Shown here piece after piece: positions 37,200 through 48,750 of a stretch of DNA of 64,000 bases (within the stretch, counting starts at the first letter, position 1; the number at the start of each line of letters is the position of its first letter). The notes under the pieces are model-generated. The model made no database searches and was not told the DNA's origin. It saw only the letters and a program-made list of their open reading frames with translations. The stretch is from Diphasiastrum complanatum (taxonomy: Eukaryota; Streptophyta; Lycopodiopsida; Lycopodiales; Lycopodiaceae), in assembly GCA_029204225.1 (NCBI GenBank), contig CM055094.1, positions 16,722,394 to 16,786,393 on the forward strand, written 5' to 3'. The translations under genes and the position numbers were made by a program.

Positions 37200-38340
37200 C
37201 TACATAGAAGTATGCGAGAGTTAGTTCCAAGCAAATTGTAAAAATCAGAGAAAAATCATAAAAAATTCAAAAAACACTTGAAAAAATCCAAAAAAATTCA
37301 AATCTTCATAAGAACTCTCGCAGAGCCCTCTGAAGTTCCATCTCAGTGAGACCAGGACACAAAGAAGCTTGCGAGAGTTAGTTTGAGATCTAAGTGCCTG
37401 TGCGAGAGTTCCCAGTGAACAAAAGACGAGAAAGTACTAGTGAACCCTTGCAGACAGCAAAATTTTTAGTTCCAAGTGGTCAAGAACTCTCGTAGAGGAT
37501 TCTGAAGTTCCATCTCAGTGAGACCAGGACACAGAAGAGCTTGCGAGAGTTAGTCTGATTTTAGTGAGCAGAAAATTGGATTTAAGTGCTAAAATATCAC
37601 TAAAAAGTGAAGATCCAGCAAATCCTTCCAATAAGAACTCTCGCAGACCCTCTCAATCGATTTAGAATGGCAATTTACATCAGTGATGAAGCCTTCGAGA
37701 GTTAGTGTGAAGATCTGGTCAAGATCAAACCAAAAAAGTGGTTTTGAACCCTCGCAAACAGTGAAATTTTCACTTCTTGCGAGAGTTAACTCTTGTCTAC
37801 TACCAAGAATCCATCAAAACTTCCAGAAAACTACCAATAGTCAGATCAAGCCTGGATGAAGCTGATTACCAGTTTACAAAAGTTAAAAATCAGCAAATCT
37901 TGAGATCTCATCAAAAAACACTCTGAAAGAGCACTTTTTTCATGATTTTTTGAGATCCCCTGGGAGATAGCTCTTGAAAATTGGACAGTCACCAGATCTG
38001 ACCTAGATGCATCCATGAAAATCTCTACGAGAGTTCCTGATAGAGGAATCATCATTTTTTAGTGTATGCGAGAGTTCATAGAAGTAAAATTCTCTGAACC
38101 CTCGCAGAGCATCAAGATCATCTTACCAGCCCTCGCAAGGTGCCTAAATGGAATCAGAGCAGTGAAATTAGCCTGCCTACATGGTCTGATCTTGAAAATC
38201 CAATCACATAAACAAGTTGTGCGAGAGATCACTTCCTACGAGAGTTGAACCCTCACAAACAGCCTGAACCCTCGCAGAACCTTCGCATAGCAATCAAATC
38301 ACCTTCTGAACTCTCGCAGACTTCCCTGAGGTCTTAGAAT
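37200..38340 (+). repeat. leader array of GCGAGAGTT / AACTCTCGC motifs
   Basis: About ten copies of GCGAGAGTT or close variants alternate with about seven of its reverse complement AACTCTCGC or variants such as AACCCTCGCAG. A longer unit (CTGAAGTTCCATCTCAGTGA and flanks) recurs near 37332 and 37505. RNA from this leader could fold into many hairpins. Confidence 0.8.
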
Positions 38341-38684
38341 TTTGTGAAGAAGGTGTCTGCCAAAATTTGGATGGAACTGAGTAAGGTAAAGTGAATTTCA
38401 CCTAATACGCACTCTAAATTCCGCTATATAAGGACTTAATTCGAGTCATTTGTCACATTTGCTAGCAAAGCTCTGTTGAAATTTACTCTGAAATTACCAA
38501 GTTTTCCGTTTGCAACCAAACTTCCTACCAGTTGTCATCTGATATTACTGAACACCGATCTGCACTCTGAACTACACTCCTTGTCTTCCAACACTCGTTA
38601 TTCTCAGTTTTCTACCGTTTCCACATCTTTTTCCATTCTCCACCATTTTTCTTACTTTTCCGACCTCTAATCATCACTTCTGAC

Positions 38685-40030
38685 ATGGCCTCCTCATCCT
38701 CTGAACACTCTGGTGCCAAATAGGTTATCCAGCGTGACATCCCCAAGGCCACACATATTTGGCCTCTACCCTCTAACACTCTGATCCAACCATGGCTACA
38801 GACAACCAGCCCACTTCTAGCGGCAATGGGTTTTTATCCGGTGCTCTTCCATTTTGAGATTAACATGGGCCTTGCCCTTCACGCTTACGCCACCTGGGAT
38901 GAGGACAAGGCTTGTTTCCACTTCCTGTCCCAAGGTACCACGTACAAGGTCAGGATTAACGCCGACTCGATGGTCACCATTGGCATTATGTCTGGTGATC
39001 ATCAACCCATCTCCCATCACCACGCCAAAGCTCTGATCAAACCATTCGTCACCCAAACCACACCAGAAGTCCCCATCTAGACTAACAATGGCTACCTGAT
39101 AGAAGCTATCACGGAACCCGTCATTCATGTGGCTGCGCATTTGTTGATTCACGAAACCCGTTATTCAGCCGGCTGCGCATCAACATTTCACAAGGACAAA
39201 ATCCAGTCTACGTTGTTGAGTCAAATAGTGGAATCCTTTCTGAAATTCCCTAACCCCTCCATTGTGCCATACGACTGGCATAGCTTCCTTATTCGAGAAC
39301 TAACAGACTCCATCAAATCCAACAACCGTGAGCGAATCGCAGCAGGCCCCTGTTGTGTAACTTTGCCTGCACACTTCTCGAGGCAAAAGTGCGCGGTTTC
39401 CAACGCTCATCTCTCCTATCAACCCTTGTGCCACATACTAACCTTTATCCACCATCTCAAGCATCTACCTCCTCCCAACCTGCAGTCATTAACACAACAG
39501 CCAGCAAACAAATGCGTGGTGCTGCCACTACATCCACATCTCCACCTGTTACCCGAAGACGTGTCTCCACTGCCGCACTACTCCATCAACCACCGCCACT
39601 TCTTCTTCCGTGCAACCCCCCACTCCAATTTTTGTTGTCGCTACCTCTCTTCCTGTTCCATCCACATCTGTTTCTATCTCCATCTCTGTTTCTTCTATTG
39701 ATACCACTCCTACTTCTCTTCCAGTGTCCACTACTCCATCCATCACCATCGCATCCTCCATCACTCCTGCCACCACCGTTGCTCCTCTCACATTCAATCC
39801 TTCTGATTCAGAACTGTCCCCCGACACTCTGGCATGGATGCAAGTTATCAATTTTTCACCCCCACGCCAGCCACTTTCTGCTCCATCCTCACCTTCTTCC
39901 ATACTCCACACCACCCTTCAGTTCCCCACTATTCCTTCCATCCTCTCGTTTGGACAAACCATCCTCACCCCTGTTTCCACAGTTGTTTCTCACACTCCAC
40001 TCGCTTCGCCAACAAAGGTTGCCGAGGGCA
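38685..40030 (+). pseudogene. gypsy ORF1-like coding region, copy 1
   Basis: It starts MASSSSEHSGAK and then holds INMGLALHAYATWDEDKACF, VRINADSMVTIGIMSGDHQP and HHHAKALIKPFVTQTT, followed by a proline/serine/threonine-rich stretch (about 39460-40020). The same protein is encoded at 43879-45540. An extra ORF ahead of gag is known in some plant gypsy groups (for example Ogre/Tat), and this may be such an ORF. Its function is not known. The copy is broken. Confidence 0.7.
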
Positions 40031-40436
40031 GAAGAGAAGCATCCTCATTTGCTATTCACTACTTGCTAATGCTCTTGATTGTGTTTTCCATTGCTTTCTA
40101 TTTCCGTGTTTATTGTTTGCCATAGTGAATGTTTTTCCATTAGCAAGCATAAGGGGCATTTGAGCTAACCTCCACCCTCACTCTCTATCTCTCTCTCTTT
40201 CTCTCTTCTCTTCTCAACCTCTTCTTTTCTATCCCTTCCCTTCACCCAAATCATGATGAATGTTAGTGTAGAGGAGTAGAGTTAAAGGAGAGTTTGTGTT
40301 AGTGGTGAGTAGAGTTAAGGGAGAAAGTAGAAAACTAACTAAAAGTAGCATCTATGCATACTTAGGTACCTATCAAGTGATCCAACCCTTGTTGACAGGC
40401 GGGAGGGCTATACTACGCGAGATCTTCGACCCCACA
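40031..40436 (+). repeat. partial gypsy 3' LTR
   Basis: Aligns with 36450-36845 with few differences, ends CCCCACA, and is followed by the AACTT target copy. Confidence 0.88.
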
Positions 40437-40587
40437 AACTTCAAGTTGGCTAAGTCTGATCTTTGTTGGCTTGAAGTTGGCTGCACTGATATAACTTTAA
40501 AAAGTCAAACTATAAGTCTAATATGAGAATTGGCCTCAATTGCCAAATATACAAATATGACCAAAATAGAAAACTAATTGAAATTTC

Positions 40588-41129
40588 TCACAGTCCCTCT
40601 TCAACTAGTTTTAGCATAGACTTTGAAAACACTCCAAGTGAAGTCCTATACTTTATGAACAAGTCCGTTCCCGATGCTTTGGTGAATATATCAGCTACAC
40701 ATTCCCTTGAGGACACATGTTGAAGCTCCACCTCCTTGGCCATGACTTGCTCCCTGACAAAGTGATATGCCACCTCAATATGCTTGCTCCTAGCATGAAA
40801 AATAGGATTGGTTGCCAACTTTTGGGCTGATAGGTTGTCACAAAAGATGATTGGGCTCTCTGAAAAATCCAGCAAGTGAAGATCCTTGATCATCCTCTTG
40901 ATCCATACCATGTCCTTTGTGTAATGTGTAAGTGATTTGTACCTTCACTAGATGGCAATGAGATAGTGGCTTGTTTCTTCGACATCCATGATATAGCTCC
41001 ATCACCTACGAAAATACAATGAGCACTAATGGATTTTTTATCCATTTTATCTCCAACAAAGTTCGAATCTGAAAATACAAACAAGTTAGGTGATGATCCC
41101 TCATACAATATGCCAAAATCTTGTTTCAA
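40588..41129 (-). pseudogene. copia RNase H remnant
   Basis: Contains a DSNFVGDKMDKKSISAHCIF-like stretch (41129-40890) and CDNLSAQKLATNPIFHARSK with VADIFTKA (40911-40588). These are standard C-terminal landmarks of copia pol, which ends just before the purine tract at 40593. Confidence 0.85.
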
Positions 41130-41880
41130 TGATGTATGTCAAAACTTGTTTCCCTAGCTTCCAATGCTCTTCACTAGACTCTTGCATGAATTGGCTCAAT
41201 CTCCCAACACAATAGCTTAGATCTGATTTTGTGATGGTTAGATAGATGAGTGAACCAACTAGCTTCCTATAGAGAGTAATTTCCTTGAAGGATCTTTCAT
41301 TACCTCTTATAGTTAGCCTTACATTTGACTCCATAGGTGTATCAGAAGATTTTGCATCTACCATATGAAATCTTTCTAGAATAGAATTAGCATATTTCTC
41401 TTGACAAATGAAAGTAAATTGAGAAGATCTAATCACTTCTACTCCTAAAATGTAATGCAAATGACCAAGATCATGCACCTCAAACTCACTCTTAAGAGCA
41501 CTCTTGATATCCTCCACATCTTGGTTGTCTCCACCACTCAAGATAATATCATCCACATAGATTAGAAGAATGATAAAGTCATTTCCAGCAAATCTATAAT
41601 AAAGTGAATGATCATACTCACTCATAACAAATCCTTGAGAGAGTAAAAAAGTGTTAAGCTTAGCATACCAACTCATTGGTGCTTGCTTAAGGCCATATAA
41701 GCTCTCTTGTAAAAAACACACATGATTTGGCTTTGTAGGTGAAATGTAGCTCTCGGGTTGCTCCATGTACACTTCCTCCTCCTGAAGATCACCATTCAAA
41801 AAGGCATTTGTGATATCCAATTTCCTTAGAGCCCATCCATAAAGAGTAGCAAGAGAGATGATGATCCGAATTAAGTCCAC
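41101..41880 (-). pseudogene. copia reverse transcriptase, well preserved part
   Basis: 259 codons are open. Visible are the DITNAFLNGDL motif near the start, LYGLKQAPMSWYAKLN, the catalytic YVDDIIL, and GVEVIRSSQ. The start of RNase H (GSLIYLTITKSDLSY) follows. The domain copies element RNA into DNA. It is separated from its N-terminal part by the block at 41890-42794. Confidence 0.85.
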
Positions 41881-41889
41881 CGTTGTCTC

Positions 41890-42794
41890 CTTGGTGAATA
41901 ATATCTCAAGATTCTTCCTGCAAGTTCACTGATCTTTGATCTAGAATCAGGTGAAACCCATTTTGGGTTCTATGTCTACTCATCTGATACCTACAAGAAT
42001 CACAACTTAGACAGTCGGCCACTTCCCAAAAAATGCGAAGTGAGAGAATTTGCGACATCCTCGTCCGCGTCAACATTCCCTACTCATTGATTGTGCACAC
42101 ATTGTATAGTTGTCATCACAAGCAAAACTTCCAAGTAAAACAGCTTGTCTAATTAGATGACAAACATTTATTGTAGTTAATACATGGATGCAATCTATGG
42201 ATGGATCATCCCAGCACACTCTCTGTGATGCTTCATCCATGAGACGAATGATTTTGAGCCTCCCAATTATGCCATCATTTTGGTTGTAACTGTCATTGTT
42301 GTGCTTCAGTGTCATATAGCAGCAATACGCTTTTCTATCTATGTATAACGTAGATGAATGCTTATTGTGATTTGAATGCACTTCATTGTTGTTTGATTAC
42401 ACTTGTTCACTCACCCTGACCAGAACACGAATGTCTACGACTCCTCAGTTTCTAATCAGACAATGATTGTCTTTGACGCTTGAGGAATTTGCGTTATCAT
42501 ACTGTCTATCACTTCTCTAAGTTTCTAAACTTCTCATTGAATCTAATATCTGATAATACCACAAACCATTTCTAATCTCTTCGGTGGACTGTACTCATTT
42601 TTGTTTTTGTGAGTATGAACTAATTTATAAGATCATGTTGGGCATAGAGCGCTTGAGTTTTGACTACACTTAGCATTAACAATCTAGTAGACTGTTTTTG
42701 CATCTAGCATCCCATTTTAGTGGGAGAGTTGTTCCGCAAATATTCCTGCTCTCTTCTCCGTTCGTGTTCTCCATACTCTCTTGCCCCATCACTG
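41890..42794 (-). other. unidentified block inserted in copia RT
   Basis: It interrupts the copia RT and matches no copia part. The minus-strand frame 42381-42070 reads GIIGRLKIIRLMDEASQRVC and WDDPSIDCIHVLTTINVCHL, then IRQAVLLGSFACDDNYTMCA. It looks like a genuine, cysteine-rich coding exon of an unknown family. No inverted ends or target duplication were seen. It could be an unclassified transposon piece, perhaps of the same kind as 6177-9671. Confidence 0.45.
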
Positions 42795-43745
42795 AATGCT
42801 TACCATCTTTGCCATAGGTGCAAAGGTTTCATCATAGTCAATACCATGTTCTTGAGCATATCCTTTTGCCACCAACCTTGTCTTGTACTTGTTGATAGAT
42901 CCATCTTGGTTTGTCTTCGCCTTGAGGATTCATTTGCATCCAATAGTTTTCTTGTCCTTAGGTAACTCCACCAATCTCCATGTTTTATTCTTCATAAGAG
43001 CTTGATACTCAAGATCCATTGCTTGGATCCACTCCTCTTTGTTCCTTGCTTCATCTACGCAAGTAGGTTCATCAAAAGAGGTTAGGAAAGCAAAGTGTGT
43101 ACCTCCAACAACTTGCTTACCTTTCTCATCATATGTGAGCCTTGAAGGCATTTGTCTTTCCCTTGATGTTCTCCTTGGCTTTGACTTGATGAAGGCCCAT
43201 CATCATCACCATCTAAAGTAGGATCCTTTACATCAACATCAAGAATGCTAGATCCATCCACATGACCATCAATAGTACTTGAAGATACTTTTGGAATGTT
43301 CCCCTCATAAAAAATGACATCTCTAACAATAATCACCTTATTAGTAGAAGGAATGTATACCTTGTAGGCTTTACTCACCTCATATATCCAACAAAAATAC
43401 CTCTCCTTGAAGATGGATCCTCCTTGGTCCTATCATTAAGAGTTATTTGACATAGCATGTGCATCCAAAAGTTTTAAGAAATTTGACACTCGACCTCCTC
43501 TTGAATAGCATCTCAAAAGGTGTCCTTTCATCCAAATAGCACTTGGCCAACTATTGCACAAGAAATCAGCAACAACAAAGCTTGATCCCAAAATGGCTTA
43601 TCAAGGTTAGCATTTAACCTCATGACTTTGGAACTCACATAGAGTCCTATTCTTCCTCTTGGCCACTCCATTTTGTTGTGAGGTCCTTGGTGTTGTATAA
43701 TCCCACTTCCCATGCTCATCACAAAAAGCCTTAAACTTAACCCAG
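42795..43745 (-). pseudogene. copia integrase end and RT start
   Basis: The integrase C-terminal landmark YKVYIPSTNKVIIVRDVIFY lies at 43378-43310, followed by an acidic link region. The RT entry motif LMKNKTWRLVELPKDKKTIG lies at 43010-42950. Above about 43745 a plus-strand gypsy ORF1-like region begins. Confidence 0.8.
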
Positions 43746-46370
43746 ATCTATGGTCTGAACCACCGTTACTACCATCCAGTTCTTGTTTTTCACTGTTTAT
43801 CACTTTTTACCATTTCCACCGATTTTCTTAATTTTTCTCACTTCTTCTTTGTAACCAACTTTAACCATCACTGCTAACATGGCCTGCTCATCTTCTGAAA
43901 ACTCTGGCACCAAGAAAGTAATCCAGTGTGAAATACCATCAGCCAACCAGATTTGGCCCTTGCCTTATGATGCCCTGATCAAACCATGGCTTCAGATTGT
44001 TGGCCCACTTCTTGAAGCAACGGGGTTCTACCTGGCGCTTTTCAACTTTGACATTAACATGGGCCTCGTCCTTCATGCTCACGCCACCTGGGATGCGCCG
44101 AAGTCGCGTTTCCACTTCCTGTACCAGGGTACCACATACAAGGTACGAATTAACGCGGACTCGATGGTCACTGTCGGCATTATGTTCGACGACCGCCAAC
44201 CTATCTCTCACCATCAGGCAAAAGCCCTGATAAAGCCTTTCGTAACCAATACTACACCTAGATTCCGATCCAAACTAACAACGGGTACCTGATAGAGGCC
44301 ATCACGGACCCAGTCATTTAGACGGCCGTGCATTTGTTGAACAGCTTTTTGGTTGTTTCAACATTTCGCAAGGACAGAATCCAGTCCAAGCTGCTTCGTC
44401 AGATTGTGGCATCCTTCTTGGGATTCCCTGGCCCCACGGTTGTGCCATACGACTGGCATGCCTTCCTCATCCACGAACTAACAATTTCCATCAAACAAAA
44501 TGCTCGTAAACATATCGCAGCAGGCCCCCTGCTATGTAGCTTCGCCTGTGCACTTCTCGAGGCAAAAGTGTGTGGGTTCCGTAATTCTAGCATCTTATCA
44601 TTCACTGTGTCACACACTAACCTTTATCCTCCATCCACCACATCCACGTCTACCCAACCTGCAATCACTGACACGACGGCCAACAAACAAATGCATGGCA
44701 CTGTCCCCTCCTCCTTATGCCCACCTGCTACCAGACGTCGCACCACCACCACCACACCAGTAACAATTTCGGCTTCTACCACTACCACTTCCTCTTTTGT
44801 ACAGCCCTCTACCATTGTTTCTGTTTTCGTTTCTCTTTTTTTTGTTCAACCCACAACTGTTGCTTATGTTTTCATCCCCATTTTCTCTGTAGATACTACT
44901 TCTACCTCTGTTTCTTTCTCTACCACCCCTTCTATTACCATCGCTTCTTCCGTCCCCTCTGCTTCCATCATTGTCCCTCTCCAGTTAAATCCTGCTGATT
45001 CACAGTTGTCTTTGGATACCCTGGCGTGGATGCAGGTCATAAATTTTTCACCGCCACGCCAGGCCACTTCAACCCCATCTTCTCCTTCCATCCTCCACAC
45101 CACCCTACAGTTTCCCTTTGTCCCCTCCATTCTCTCTTTTGGACAAGATGTCCCCATCCTTGTCTCCACTTCTGTTCCTCTCACACCACCCACTTCTCCA
45201 TCAAAGGCTGTCGAGGGCGACCGACCATTGCTTGATGACGCATTTGTACAGACTGTTTTTATTCCATCGCCAGATCATGCAGATCTCACCGCACCTGATG
45301 ACAAAAGATCACCTGAGCAACTTATAGAGGAGGAGGACGATGACACTGTACAGGTCATCGGGGCCACTACCTCACAAGCTCCTGCAAGCGTAAGTGTACC
45401 GGCTGCTCCAACAGACCTAACGATGGCCTACCAAGCCTTGGGGGACATTCATCCAAGACGTGATAGCGGCCCGAGCCTCTCTAGACAACCGAGTACTAAA
45501 ATTAGCCACAAGCAACACATAGTTGCGAGTTGAGGTTCAAAAGCTGCAGCAGAAACTACAAGTAGCTCAACAGCACGAGTTGAGTGGGCAGCAGGAGATC
45601 CTGAAGTTGCAGGCAAGGGAAGAGGGCTTGAATAAGCATATCCAGAGCCTCTTCAAGGCACTAACAGATGCCTCCACCAAAGTGCAAGAGCTACAATCAG
45701 AAACTTCCCAAGGACTTGCCCCCCCTCCAAGCACAGTTGCATCTCTACGAAACCGAAACCGCATGCTTGGGAGCGGAGGTGCAGAGTTTGCAACAAGAAA
45801 AACTCGCCTGGCTAGCTCAACCAACACCTGATTCAAGGCCACTCTCTCAATCAAAGATGAATCTTTTCAGGCATCAGGTGCAGGTCTACAGTCAAACTCT
45901 GAACAACTACCAGGTGAAGTTCGACAAGTACCAGGCCAATGCAACTCAGGAGCTCACCCATGCCAAACAAGCCCTCAAGGCTTGTCAACAGTTTATGGAG
46001 CAGAAGGCTCACCCAACTCCGGTGGTAATTCCAACGCCATCTCTCTTTGATGTTGCACAGGCAAGCACGAGCCAAGATCAAGGCCAGGCAGCAGGAGACA
46101 CAAGTCAAGATCAGGGGTCAGGCAGGCAAGACCAAGGGCCTCCCGATACTGGAGCAGACATGTAGGACCAAGGCCAAGACATGGGCCCCTGCCAGAGCCA
46201 AGGAGAAGGACAAGCCTCATCATCACGAGGCTCACGTTTTATATTTGCCAACCGGACTTTTAGACGCCCAAAGTCCGTGGAGGAGAAAATCAATGACTTC
46301 TTATCCAAATATCCTCACGAATCTTCAAGAGGCGGCTGATAGATATCCTTTTTAGAAACGTTGTTGTGAA
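43746..46370 (+). mobile_element. gypsy ORF1-like region, copy 2 (longest)
   Basis: 43879-44292 reads GTKKVIQCEIPSANQIWPLP, INMGLVLHAHATWD and VRINADSMVTVGIMFDDRQP. 44328-45533 continues (IQSKLLRQIVASFLGFPG, PYDWHAFLIHELTISIKQ) with a long S/T/P-rich tail. 45523-46165 is glutamine-rich coiled coil (VQKLQQKLQVAQQHELSGQQ and the following residues), ending in a QDQG-repeat segment to about 46165. It matches 38685-40030 and extends further at its C-terminal end. It is broken at several places. No LTR or primer site precedes it because it abuts a copia fossil. Confidence 0.7.
44328..45533 (+). pseudogene. gypsy ORF1-like frame, 401 codons
   Basis: The longest open part of the ORF1-like protein. 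It has a conserved globular segment (residues 10-90: FRKDRIQSKLLRQIVASFLG, VVPYDWHAFLIHEL), then a low-complexity S/T/P-rich region, and DTLAWMQVINFSPPRQ, which is also present at 39830. Function is unknown. By position it is an accessory protein of the element. Confidence 0.65.
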
Positions 46371-47119
46371 CTATATTAACAAAGAGGAAAAAAAGAGATA
46401 CATATATACAGACTTTTTGTAAGGGGTACCACTGTATGGTAATACTACATGCTAATACAATCCCCATTATAGGACACGTGTCCGGACTCAATATTCATAC
46501 GTGTTATAAGCGTGGCACTAATTGACTTTGATAGCATATGATGGGCCTAGAACATTCATAGATTGTCTTTAAAGTTCAAAGACTTGGACATGAGGGAGAT
46601 CATGGATATATACAATAAAATTTTATCCTAAACAGGTAGATGTGTCGGAGTCAAAATTGAATAGATTATGCAAAACAAAGTTTTGGCACATTGTCCATTT
46701 AAGCCAATTGATGGGCAACACGTATGCTTAATGTGCAATTAAATTGTGCCCAATAAGTTTTGTTCAAAAGGAATTGCAAAATGCATTTTTTATGCTAATT
46801 TTATACATGGCATACACAAGGGTGCATTTTCAAAAATACAAATTGTTATGTATTAGGCCGGTTGAACTTTGCAATAATTGGGATAAAAGGAAGAAGAGCA
46901 ATATTGTAGAAGAAAGAGAAGAGAGGGCTATTGCTTTGTGGATTGCTTTATATCACCCATGTTATATGTATAAGAAACAAAACAGTGTAATGCCAACTTT
47001 AATGGCTAGTAATAGTAATGGTCCTACGTGCTTTGAAGCTACTATGTTAGAAAAATAGGCCAATGTGTCTTAATGGTTCTAATCGATTAAATGGTCTTTA
47101 CAATGTGAATAAGGCTAAT
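46371..47119. other. no gene recognised between gypsy pieces
   Basis: A plus-strand frame at 46744-47058 is open for 104 codons without known motifs. A Gag core would be expected here, but none is recognisable. Confidence 0.35.
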
Positions 47120-47354
47120 GCTAAGAGGCTATTACCTTACTTCATATAGGTGTTGCTAAAGGTTACATCATCACTTTACCAATGCACTATAAATCTTATC
47201 CATCCATACAAGCCATTCTTGATAGAGGCTCGGGCGTGAATATTATCGCTTTGTCCTTAGCAAAGGGATGGGGAATATCCACATTGGAAAAGCCTAAGTA
47301 CAAATTACATATGGCTGACCAAAGAATGGCGACGCTGTCGGTCACATAAACAAT

Positions 47355-47855
47355 TTGCCCATCAAAATTGCCAGTTTGAATTTTACCATAGAGTGTGTCG
47401 TACTAGATTTTCCTGATGAATTGCACACCTATCAATTCCTTCTTGGAGCACCTTGGTTAGCAATGGCCGGAGTGATTCAAGATTGGAAGAAAAACAAAAT
47501 TGTTTTTGGCAACAGAGATAGAAGAATCTCTGTCGATGCCACCGGAAAGATAAAGCCTGCACCCGTTGAAGATGATTGGTCCTCAACTACCTATGATGAC
47601 ACCGATAGTATTGATTCCACCATAAAGGGTCATTATGTGCAGAGTACCGATATCATCAATTGGGGACATGCCTTAGCGACCATCGATTGTGTCAATGCCA
47701 CTCTCTGTGCACAAGAAGTTCACCAAGAAGACCCGATTGAAATCACTATACACTCCACAGATATCAACACTCCCATCTTGCCCTTGTACATGATAGATGC
47801 ACTCCCTATTGAGTGGGTGCCTGAAGTGTCTTTGTTACGGACGTATCCACAATGA
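47355..47855 (+). pseudogene. gypsy protease C-terminal part and link region
   Basis: 166 open codons with LDFPDELHTYQFLLGAPW and AMAGVIQDWKKNKIVFGNRD, then an acidic link (DDWSSTTYDDTDSIDSTIKG). The same arrangement occurs at 54400-55000, so the two pol regions belong to one family. Confidence 0.8.
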
Positions 47856-48168
47856 GAATGGAATTCTTACTGGGGGAGAACATGAGTTATCTGATGACCA
47901 GCTAATTCACTTGCTGGATCCCGAGCAATTAGGAAAGCGTCGTATACCAAAAGAGATTAAGCTTCCATCACCATTGGCTTGTGTGCAAGAATTACACCAC
48001 TGATGATGTCATCATCAGTATGGTTAAGCCAAAACGGGAGCCTCAACCATCATCCACTTCTTTTGAAGGACCTGCAAGGACCATACCTCTTAATATGAAG
48101 AATGATGATGAAGACATTGACCGTATCGTACATGTAGGAGCCACCTGAATCCAACCCAATTATGGGAC

Positions 48169-48750
48169 TTGGAACAGTTACTGTGCAAATACAGAGATGT
48201 GTTTGCATGGAATTATAAACAGATGAAAGGAGTTCCTCCTGACGTTGCCGTCCAAACAATCCCATTGCAAAATGGTGCCATACCTGTCCAAGCAAAACCT
48301 TATCGCACCAATCCTACATATCGCGAGAAGATACGAGAAGATATTCAGAGGCTTCTCGATGCTGGTTTCAATTATGAAATTGAGCATACCAATTGGGTAT
48401 CACCAATTGTGGTGGTGCCAAAGAAGAATGGTAAACTTCGTATCTGCGTGGATTTAAAGAAACTTAATGATCAAACACAAACGGATCATTTTTCCTTACC
48501 TCTGACTACACAAATCCTCGAAGATATGGCAGGAGCTGAAGATTTTAGCTTCCTCAATGGTTTTAGTGGCTATTTATTAGCCCAAATTGCTCCTGAAGAT
48601 CGTTTCAAAATGGCTTTTGTTACAAAGTTTGGTACCTTTGCATATAACGTTATGCCATTCGGTCTGTGCAATGCCCCATCCACATTTGAAAGGGTGATGC
48701 AACGAGCTTTCAAGGATCTGTTGCACAAGAATCTAGAGATTTATCTCTGA
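48169..48750 (+). pseudogene. gypsy reverse transcriptase, fingers/palm part
   Basis: 193 open codons: YRDVFAWNYKQMKGVPPDVA at the entry, NWVSPIVVVPKKNGKLRICV, and FAYNVMPFGLCNAPSTFERV before the catalytic region. This matches the copy at 61981-62388. Confidence 0.88.

Larger units (their letters stand above)
36055..40436 (+). mobile_element. short Ty3/gypsy derivative with intact target duplication
   Basis: AACTT flanks both sides (36050-36054 and 40437-40441). Parts in order are a 5' LTR (36055-36845), a primer site (36847-36864), a long leader rich in short complementary motifs (37200-38340), an ORF1-like region (38685-40030) and a partial 3' LTR (40031-40436). No gag core, protease, RT or integrase is present, so it is a 4.4-kb dependent form. 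The primer site and the relatives at 43879 and 50640 place it with non-chromodomain (Tat/Athila-side) gypsy elements. The LTR copies are similar, so it is fairly young. Confidence 0.88.
40437..43745 (-). mobile_element. Ty1/copia fossil (integrase to 3' LTR), with an insertion
   Basis: On the minus strand: integrase end (about 43745-43500), link region (43378-43082), RT start (43151-42795; [31 protein letters not shown]), an unrelated block (about 42794-41890), the remaining RT (41880-41101; LDITNAFLNGDL, LYGLKQAP, LLIYVDDIIL), RNase H (41129-40593; CDNLSAQKLATNPIFHARSK, VADIFTKA), purine tract (40593-40605) and LTR end (40592-40437). The gypsy derivative at 36055-40436 sits in this LTR, so the copia is older. 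It is broken but retains long open parts. Confidence 0.88.

Noticed and set aside
37200-38340. CRISPR-like array
   Set aside because: The repeats are short, occur in both orientations, have irregular spacing, and lie inside a plant LTR element leader.
39353-40163. Overlapping plus- and minus-strand proline/serine-rich frames
   Set aside because: They are alternative frames of the low-complexity C/T-rich part of the gypsy ORF1-like region.
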